64,000 bases of DNA, from contig JAOATE010000061.1 in NCBI GenBank assembly GCA_030158305.1, positions 1-64,000 on the forward strand, written 5' to 3'. Origin of the DNA: Burkholderiaceae bacterium. GTDB taxonomy: Bacteria > Pseudomonadota > Gammaproteobacteria > Burkholderiales > Burkholderiaceae_B. This document shows positions 57,881-64,000 of the stretch, one piece after another. The notes under the pieces are model-generated. The model did no database searches, was not told the DNA's origin, and saw nothing but the letters and a program-made list of their open reading frames with translations. Position numbers and translations under genes: made by a program. Position 1 is the stretch's first letter; every line of letters starts with the position of its first letter.

Positions 57881-58572
57881 GTACGTCACACGGCCATCAC
57901 CATGACCATCACGATCATGATCATGATCACGACCACGATCATGCGCACGCACACCCTCATTCTCCGCCTGCTCCCGATGACGATGACCAGTACGATCGTT
58001 ACGAGGTCTTGCTGCAAACTGCCATTCGTGAACTGCTGGATGAAAAAGGCATTATCACTGCGGATGAATTGCACAGACAGATTGACTATCAGGACAGCTT
58101 GACGCCCGCCATTGGTGGAAAAATTGTCGCCAAAGCCTGGTTGGATCCTGTCTTTAAAAAGAAACTGCTGGCGGATCCCCTCAAGACGATTAATGAGTCT
58201 TTTGAGCTCGACATCACCACACCGCTAGATCTCGTCGTCTTGGAAAATACGCCAACGGTCCATAACGTCGTGGTCTGCACGTTGTGCTCTTGCTACCCGC
58301 GTATGTTGCTGGGCATTCCACCGGCTTGGTACAAGTCGATCGACTATCGCTCACGCATTGTCGTCGAACCCCGTAAAGTGCTCGCTGAGTTTGGCACGCA
58401 CTTACCGGAGAATGTCGAAGTACGCGTCTCGGACAGCACCGCGGACTTGAGATTTTTAGTGTTGCCTTATCAGCCTGCAGGCACCGAAGGTCTCAGTGAG
58501 GCCGAGCTGGCCGAGTTGGTCACGCGCGACTCAATGATCGGGACGTCCCTCCCTCTCAGCACAAAGGCTTAG
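57877..58572 (+). CDS. nitrile hydratase alpha / thiocyanate hydrolase gamma-like subunit with His-rich N-terminus
   Basis: Metal-claw motif VVVCTLCSCYPRMLLGIPPAWYKSIDYRSRIVVEPRKVLAEFG; N-terminus MSTSHGHHHDHHDHDHDHDHDHAHAHPHS; ATGA overlap with upstream gene. Confidence 0.92.
   Translation: MSTSHGHHHDHHDHDHDHDHDHAHAHPHSPPAPDDDDQYDRYEVLLQTAIRELLDEKGIITADELHRQIDYQDSLTPAIGGKIVAKAWLDPVFKKKLLADPLKTINESFELDITTPLDLVVLENTPTVHNVVVCTLCSCYPRMLLGIPPAWYKSIDYRSRIVVEPRKVLAEFGTHLPENVEVRVSDSTADLRFLVLPYQPAGTEGLSEAELAELVTRDSMIGTSLPLSTKA
57889..57960 (+). repeat. His/Asp codon repeat encoding 14-His N-terminal tract
   Basis: cac/cat interspersed with gat/gac codons read directly; 14 His within residues 5-28. 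Confidence 0.95.
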
Positions 58573-58614
58573 TGCTGCTCAGCGATCAAAAGCTGCGTTG
58601 AGTATGAAATGAGC

Positions 58615-58646
58615 AAAGAGCGACAACTGAGTTGTCGCTCTTTTTT
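58615..58646 (+). terminator. Rho-independent terminator after the hydratase operon
   Basis: aaagagcgacaa-ctgag-ttgtcgctctttttt. Confidence 0.85.
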
Positions 58647-59433
58647 ATAGGATTTTTTGACGAATCCGTGTGATCACGATTTCGGCCAAAATCACAATCA
58701 CAAAAATAGAAATCAAGATCACCGCCACGCGATCCCATTGAAAAAGATTGAGCGCCGTATCGAGCGCCATGCCAATACCTCCTGCTCCCACCAAACCGAG
58801 GACAGCAGATTCTCTGACGTTGATATCCCAGCGCAACAACACAATTGACCAAAAAGCCGGCTTGATCTGCGGCCAGTAGCCATACTGAATCAAGGCCCCT
58901 GTGCTGGCGCCGACTGACGTGAGCGCCTCAATCGAGCCGCGTTGCGCCTCTTCAACGGACTCACCCACCAACTTACCGACAAAACCAATAGAACGAAAAG
59001 CAATCGCCATCGTCCCCGCAAGCGGTCCAGGACCAAAAATCGCAATGAACAAGAGCGCCCAGACCAAAGAGTTGACCGAGCGACTCGACACCAACACCAG
59101 ACGCGCGAGGGTATTGATCAGACGGTTAGGAGTCAGGTTATTGGCCGCCAGCAGCCCGATGGGGACAGCTAAAAGAACAGAAATGATTGTGCCGAGTGAG
59201 GCGATATGGATGGTTTCAATGAGCGCGTCATGCACCGAACCTGAGTAATGTGCCCAATCCACCGGCCACATCCGTCCAAACAAGTCTGCCATTTGTTCCG
59301 GAGCATCCAGCAAGAACTCAGGAATCACCTCTACCTGACGAATCGACTGGACCACTGCCGCCACAAATAAAAAATAAAAGCCAAACCGCACCAGACGTTG
59401 ACTCAGCGAATAGCGTTCCCAGACCCTGTTCAT
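58645..59433 (-). CDS. phosphonate-type ABC transporter permease (PhnE-like, second copy)
   Basis: SVHDALIETIHIASLGTIISVLLAVPIGLLAANNLTP...VGESVEEAQRGSIEALTSVGASTGALIQYGYWPQIKPAF...NVRESAVLGLVGAGGIGMALDTALNLFQWD. Confidence 0.93.
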   Translation of the reverse strand: MNRVWERYSLSQRLVRFGFYFLFVAAVVQSIRQVEVIPEFLLDAPEQMADLFGRMWPVDWAHYSGSVHDALIETIHIASLGTIISVLLAVPIGLLAANNLTPNRLINTLARLVLVSSRSVNSLVWALLFIAIFGPGPLAGTMAIAFRSIGFVGKLVGESVEEAQRGSIEALTSVGASTGALIQYGYWPQIKPAFWSIVLLRWDINVRESAVLGLVGAGGIGMALDTALNLFQWDRVAVILISIFVIVILAEIVITRIRQKIL

Positions 59434-60305
59434 GGCGTCCCCTTCGAGCCCGGTAAAGTGGTAGAAGGCTTACCTCTGAACAGCTCAGCAATCGTCAGGT
59501 TATCCAAAAATACCCGTCGAATCACATTGGCGAGCAACTCACCCAACATGATGAGCGTAATGATGCTGATCAAAATCGCACAAACATAGTCGTAGTCAAA
59601 GCGCTGGAAGGCCGAAAACAATGTGCCACCGATACCGCCTGCGCCGACGATTCCCACCATGGTCGAGTTTCGAAGGTTGGAATCGAACTGATAGGTGCAA
59701 AAACCGATAAACCGCGGAAACACTTGAGGCAAGACCGAAAAGATAATGACATTGGCAAACGAGGCACCCGTAGCGCGGACTGCCTCAACTTGCTTGAGAG
59801 AAATTTCCTCGATCGACTCAGTAAATAGTTTGCCGATAAAACCAATCGACGCTACGGTCAGAGCCAAAATACCGGCCAGCGCACCGAACCCGACGGCTTT
59901 GACGAACAAGATCGCGACGATCACCGGATGCAAGGCACGACAAAACGCCACGATCGTGCGCGCCGGCCAAGAAGCCCAACCGGGCATCAGATTACGCGCA
60001 CCCAGCAAACCAAGGGGTAAGGCGAGAAAGATACCAAGCGTAGAGGCTAGCACCGCAATTTCAAGACTCTCTGACAAGCCTTTGATCAGCAGGTTATACC
60101 GCTCGAAATTCGGAGGGAACATTCGGTTGAGAAATGTGCCCGCATGACCTAAACCCGCAACAAACCGGGCTAGCGTCACATCTAGCTGCAAGCTTGCATA
60201 GATGACATACAACACACCCACCAGCAAGCCAAGCCTTGCCTTGAGAGACATGGAAAAAGGTTTAGGGTGCGCACGCAGTGCGCCGGAAGAGGTCGCCGTC
60301 GTCAT
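59430..60305 (-). CDS. phosphonate-type ABC transporter permease (PhnE-like, first copy)
   Basis: [36 protein letters not shown]...[39 protein letters not shown]...[27 protein letters not shown]. Confidence 0.93.
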   Translation of the reverse strand: MTTATSSGALRAHPKPFSMSLKARLGLLVGVLYVIYASLQLDVTLARFVAGLGHAGTFLNRMFPPNFERYNLLIKGLSESLEIAVLASTLGIFLALPLGLLGARNLMPGWASWPARTIVAFCRALHPVIVAILFVKAVGFGALAGILALTVASIGFIGKLFTESIEEISLKQVEAVRATGASFANVIIFSVLPQVFPRFIGFCTYQFDSNLRNSTMVGIVGAGGIGGTLFSAFQRFDYDYVCAILISIITLIMLGELLANVIRRVFLDNLTIAELFRGKPSTTLPGSKGTP

Positions 60306-61072
60306 ACGATCCAGGACTCGCCGCCGTAAATTCTTTTGAGCATCCCATGATCTAGCCCAGCTGCGGGGCCATCATAGACCACCTCCCCGCCAGACATTCC
60401 GATCAGCCGCGTGGCATAACGCTTTGCGAGCTCCACATCGTGCATATTAATGATCACCGGGATTTGCTGAGCCTGCGCTTGGGCGGTCAGCAACTCCATA
60501 ATCTCGACCGATGTTTTGGGATCCAAGGAGGACGTTGGCTCATCAGCCAATAAAATAGCCGGAGCTTGCATCAGTGCGCGGGCAATACCCACACGCTGAC
60601 GCTGTCCACCCGATAAAGCATCGGCGCGTTGGCTGGCAAAATCTCCCAGACCGACCGTATCGAGATAGCGATAGGCTTGCTCGATATCCTCAGCACTGAA
60701 ACTGCGAAACCACGCTTTCCAAGCAGACAAATAACCTAGCCTGCCGGTCAACAGATTTTCCATCACAGTCAAGCGTTCGACCAGGTTGTACTCTTGAAAA
60801 ACCATACCGATGTGACGTCGAGCGTGACGCAGAGACGCTCCCCGTACCCGCGTCAAGTCGATACTGCCCTGAGCGGTATTGAGGATGATGTTTCCGGCGG
60901 AGGGCTCAACCAAACGATTGATGCAGCGCAGCAAGGTGCTTTTACCGGTCCCGGAAGGACCGATGATCGCCGTCACCTCTTGACCTGAAATTTCCAGGTC
61001 AATGCCTTTTAAAACAGGGTGGCCCGCCCGATAAGACTTGACCAACCCTTTAATGCTCAATGCTGCAGCCAT
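60302..61072 (-). CDS. phnC: phosphonate-type ABC transporter ATP-binding protein (PhnC-like)
   Basis: [32 protein letters not shown]...[26 protein letters not shown]...[33 protein letters not shown]. Confidence 0.93.
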   Translation of the reverse strand: MAAALSIKGLVKSYRAGHPVLKGIDLEISGQEVTAIIGPSGTGKSTLLRCINRLVEPSAGNIILNTAQGSIDLTRVRGASLRHARRHIGMVFQEYNLVERLTVMENLLTGRLGYLSAWKAWFRSFSAEDIEQAYRYLDTVGLGDFASQRADALSGGQRQRVGIARALMQAPAILLADEPTSSLDPKTSVEIMELLTAQAQAQQIPVIINMHDVELAKRYATRLIGMSGGEVVYDGPAAGLDHGMLKRIYGGESWIV

Positions 61073-61077
61073 AAAAC

Positions 61078-62088
61078 CTACTTACCTTTTGCTTTTGCTT
61101 TTGCTTTCTCGGCCTCACGGTCGTAGGCGGCACGGTTGAATTTTTCACCACCGGCCTCGGCGACTTCACGCACAATCGCCCAATCCTTTGCATAGGTCAC
61201 AGGATAGAAGCGGTCAGCGCCATCAAAGGCTTTTTGCATTGCAGCTGGGTAACGGTAGTCATAAAAACATGCCAACATTTTGTCCCGGAAGCCTGGCTCA
61301 AGATCATGCGCGTAGGCGAAGGATGACGTTGGGAATTTGGGGCTCGTGTACAAAATACGGAAATCGTCTTTGTTGATCTGACCGCGCGCCGCCATCCGGT
61401 AAAACACGTCCGATGCCACTGCAGCGCCATCGTAGTCACCAGATTTCACACCCATCACGGACTGATCATGCTTACCTGAAAACAAGATTTTGTAATCTTT
61501 TTCAGGGGCAAGTCCTTGCTTGGGGAATAGCGCCATGGGTGCCATGTGACCGGAATTCGAAGAAGGTGAAGTGTGCGCGACTTTTTTACCTTTCATATCC
61601 GCCATTGACTGAAAGGGGCTGTCTTTCTTGACGATAAAAATCAAGTTGTAGCCCTGGAAACCGTCTGCAGTGCCTTTGACAGCAAAGGGTACGGCACCCG
61701 CTATGTTGACTGCGAACGCGGTTGGGCCGGTAGAAAAGCCACCCACGTGCAATCGGCCGGAGCGCATGGCTTCGATTTCAGCGGCATTGCTCTGCACTTG
61801 ATAAAACACCACACGTTTGCCTGTGCACTGCGCCAGATGCTTGGTAAAGGGAGTGAAAATCTCCTCGTATACCGCAGGATCTTCGACTGGCGTATAGGTA
61901 AACACTAAGGTGGAAGGCGTCTTGAGCTTTGCTTTGTCGGTTGGCGTGTCTGCCACCATGTCTTTGTTTGCATCACAGTACAACGCGTCCAAGTCTCCCC
62001 GATTAGGGCATGCCTGAGCCAGGCTGACGCTAGTCAACCCCATGGTCAGGGTGGCGAGACCCGCAGAAACAAGCAGGGATAATTTCAT
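61078..62088 (-). CDS. phnD: phosphate/phosphite/phosphonate ABC transporter substrate-binding protein (PhnD-like)
   Basis: [68 protein letters not shown]; start reassigned to [17 protein letters not shown]. Confidence 0.92.
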   Translation of the reverse strand: MKLSLLVSAGLATLTMGLTSVSLAQACPNRGDLDALYCDANKDMVADTPTDKAKLKTPSTLVFTYTPVEDPAVYEEIFTPFTKHLAQCTGKRVVFYQVQSNAAEIEAMRSGRLHVGGFSTGPTAFAVNIAGAVPFAVKGTADGFQGYNLIFIVKKDSPFQSMADMKGKKVAHTSPSSNSGHMAPMALFPKQGLAPEKDYKILFSGKHDQSVMGVKSGDYDGAAVASDVFYRMAARGQINKDDFRILYTSPKFPTSSFAYAHDLEPGFRDKMLACFYDYRYPAAMQKAFDGADRFYPVTYAKDWAIVREVAEAGGEKFNRAAYDREAEKAKAKAKGK

Positions 62089-62185
62089 AATTAGTCTCCA
62101 ATACGCGCTGAATCGACGCGCAATGATAAAGTGTGACTGGAATATATACTCTAAAGCTACCCTTTGTAACTGCTCGTTTTCCTTT

Positions 62186-63865
62186 ATGACCATGAATCCT
62201 ACCCCAGCCGTTCCCCGCCCCGCCGCCACCGTTATTCTCGCGCGCAATGTCAGTGATGGCATCGAAGTGTTCATGATGGAGCGGACCACGGCCGTAGAGT
62301 TTGCCAAGGGCATGCATGTTTTCCCAGGTGGCGCGCTGGATCGCGCGGACCACCATCCTGAGATCGCCTCTCTTTGTATCGGTCTGGACGACAAAGCGGC
62401 CAGCGAGACGCTCGGGATTGAGCAAGGCGGTCTCGCCTACTGGATCGCCGCGATCAGAGAATGTTTTGAAGAGTCGGGCTTGCTGCTTGGCTACCGCGGT
62501 AGCGATCAGCTCCTGCAATTGGCGGCGGATGAGGCGGAACGCTTGGCAGCGCTGCGGGTAGAGATGGCGCAGAGCAAAATGTCCTTTATGGATATTTTGC
62601 GGCAAGAACAGGTGAAAGCGGCCACTGACCGTATCGCCTATTACAGCCATTGGGTGACCCAAGCAGGACGCCCTAGACGCTACGACACACGCTTTTTTGT
62701 GGCCCAAGCCCCTGAGGGACAAACAGCGCTACAAGACAATCATGAAACAGTTGGGCAGCTCTGGGTTCGTCCCGATCAAGCCATTGACTTGCATCGCGCG
62801 GGTACTCTTAACCTGATGTTTCCCACGATTAAAACCCTTGAGAGTCTGGCCCCATTTAAATGTGTTGAGGAGCTGCTGGAGTACGCGCGCAAACCTCGTC
62901 CCAAACAGGTGATGGCACCCGTGACAGGGGTCGACCGCTCAGGCGCCTCGCACCCTTTGATTCCGGGCGACTTTGCCTACGCTGAAATTAAAAAACTCGA
63001 CCCTGACAATCAGGGTGCGTGCTGTTCTTATATCCAGCCGGGTCATCCCGTCCAGATCGGACAGGAGGTCTTACGCCTGACTGCGGCCAACCCCGGCATG
63101 ATGACGGGGCCCGGTACCAACAGTTATCTGATCGGCAATGCCGCACAAGGCGTCGCTGTCATCGATCCCGGTCCATTGCTCGACGCGCACATTGATGCCC
63201 TGATCGCAGCGGCACCCGGACCGATTCGCTGGATTTTGTGTACGCATACGCACCTGGATCACTCGCCCGCGGCGGCCTTGCTCAAGCAACGCACGGGGGC
63301 AACAGTCTATGGCATGCCCGCACCCGCTTTTCCCAATCAGGATCAGGACTTCAAGCCCGATCACGTCTTGACGCACAACGAGCGGCTTGACATTGCGGGC
63401 CACACCCTTCGCGTCATTCATACGCCTGGCCACGCCTCCAATCAAGTTTGTTTTTTACTCGAGTCCCAAAACCTCTTGTTTACTGGCGATCACATCATGC
63501 AAGGCTCCACGGTGGTCATCAGCCCTCCAGATGGCAACATGATTGAGTATCTGGCCTCTTTGCGATTGCTACTTGATTACAAAATAGACTACTTGGCACC
63601 GGGCCATGGTTTCCTGATGGACAAACCTGCCGAAAACGTTGACCGCATTTTGATTCATAGACAAGAACGTGAAAACAAAGTGATGGCTGCACTCAAGCGC
63701 GCGGGACAACCTGCCTCGCTTGAAGAGCTGGTCACACTCGCTTATGCGGATACCCCCGAGCGCCTGCACGCTGTTGCACAAAAGTCCTTGTTGGCGCATT
63801 TGGAAAAACTACGCACCGAAGCACGAGCCGTTCTGAACGATAGTCTTTGGAGCCTCGCGCCCTAA
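62186..63865 (+). CDS. NUDIX domain - MBL-fold hydrolase fusion protein
   Basis: N-terminal FVMMERTTAVEFAKGMHVFPGGALD-type NUDIX start ('VFMMERTTAVEFAKGMHVFPGGALD') with RECFEESGLL box; C-terminal MBL motif THTHLDHSPAAALLKQRTGA...VIHTPGHASNQVCFLLESQNLLFTGDHIM. Confidence 0.88.
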   Translation: MTMNPTPAVPRPAATVILARNVSDGIEVFMMERTTAVEFAKGMHVFPGGALDRADHHPEIASLCIGLDDKAASETLGIEQGGLAYWIAAIRECFEESGLLLGYRGSDQLLQLAADEAERLAALRVEMAQSKMSFMDILRQEQVKAATDRIAYYSHWVTQAGRPRRYDTRFFVAQAPEGQTALQDNHETVGQLWVRPDQAIDLHRAGTLNLMFPTIKTLESLAPFKCVEELLEYARKPRPKQVMAPVTGVDRSGASHPLIPGDFAYAEIKKLDPDNQGACCSYIQPGHPVQIGQEVLRLTAANPGMMTGPGTNSYLIGNAAQGVAVIDPGPLLDAHIDALIAAAPGPIRWILCTHTHLDHSPAAALLKQRTGATVYGMPAPAFPNQDQDFKPDHVLTHNERLDIAGHTLRVIHTPGHASNQVCFLLESQNLLFTGDHIMQGSTVVISPPDGNMIEYLASLRLLLDYKIDYLAPGHGFLMDKPAENVDRILIHRQERENKVMAALKRAGQPASLEELVTLAYADTPERLHAVAQKSLLAHLEKLRTEARAVLNDSLWSLAP

Positions 63866-63903
63866 TTCGACCCGACATCGCCGCACATCTTTTTAGAGCC
63901 CTT

Positions 63904-64000
63904 ATGGATCGCCGCACTTTTCTCACGACAACAGGGACCACCGTTGGCCTGTTGAGTACGCCATTCAAGCTGTCCGCACAAACACCGAACCTGAGCTTTC
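63904..64000 (+). CDS. 5' end of a secreted protein (Tat-like/signal peptide), product undetermined
   Basis: MDRRTFLTTTGTTVGLLSTPFKLSAQTPNLSF...; RRTFL-type signal, truncated by window edge. Confidence 0.6.
   Translation, partial: MDRRTFLTTTGTTVGLLSTPFKLSAQTPNLSF

Noticed and set aside
57886-58074. 62-aa minus-strand ORF with IVMVMVMAV tail opposite the His tract
   Set aside because: Hydrophobic repeat is only the antisense reading of His/Asp codons.

Overview
This 64 kb window looks like chromosomal DNA from a Burkholderiales-type betaproteobacterium (inference from Bug/TTT receptors, porin type and gene content). It is gene-dense and dominated by small catabolic and transport operons. I see no CRISPR array, IS element, transposase, integrase, phage gene or classical defence system. 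Contents in order: scpB 3' part (with an in-frame 9-bp tandem repeat at the window edge); initiator tRNA-Met with terminator; a CobW-like protein with a degenerate P-loop plus a crotonase; nitroreductase; a LeuC/LeuD-like dehydratase + isocitrate-lyase-family + Bug operon, divergent from a CitE-like + Bug + CaiB/BaiF CoA-transferase + amidohydrolase operon; DAHP synthase; dinB; an amidase/TfdA-dioxygenase/Bug/CMD cluster; a TPR-OGT (SPINDLY)-like protein; arfB; LON-domain protein; aminotransferase; Bug; MmgE/PrpD; aldo/keto reductase; a truncated cyanophycin-synthetase homolog lacking the Mur-ligase P-loop lysine; malate synthase G; M20 peptidase; D-aminoacylase; a xanthine-dehydrogenase-family operon with its own MoaD/ThiS-like protein and a FAH-family hydratase; Bug; acyl-CoA synthetase; an MlrC + Dpp-type ABC operon; D-cysteine desulfhydrase; Bug; MFS; porin; class II aldolase; TauD-like oxygenase; TauE; flavin reductase; a three-gene nitrile hydratase/thiocyanate hydrolase-like operon whose alpha/gamma-type subunit has a 14-histidine N-terminal extension; a PhnDCEE-like ABC operon; and a NUDIX-MBL fusion. 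The most interesting leads are the His-rich three-subunit cobalt-type hydratase, the divergent dicarboxylate/CoA cluster, the defective-P-loop CphA homolog, the pseudo-GTPase CobW homolog, and the MoaD-like partner of the molybdenum hydroxylase operon. All family calls come from reading the protein sequences; no database search was possible.
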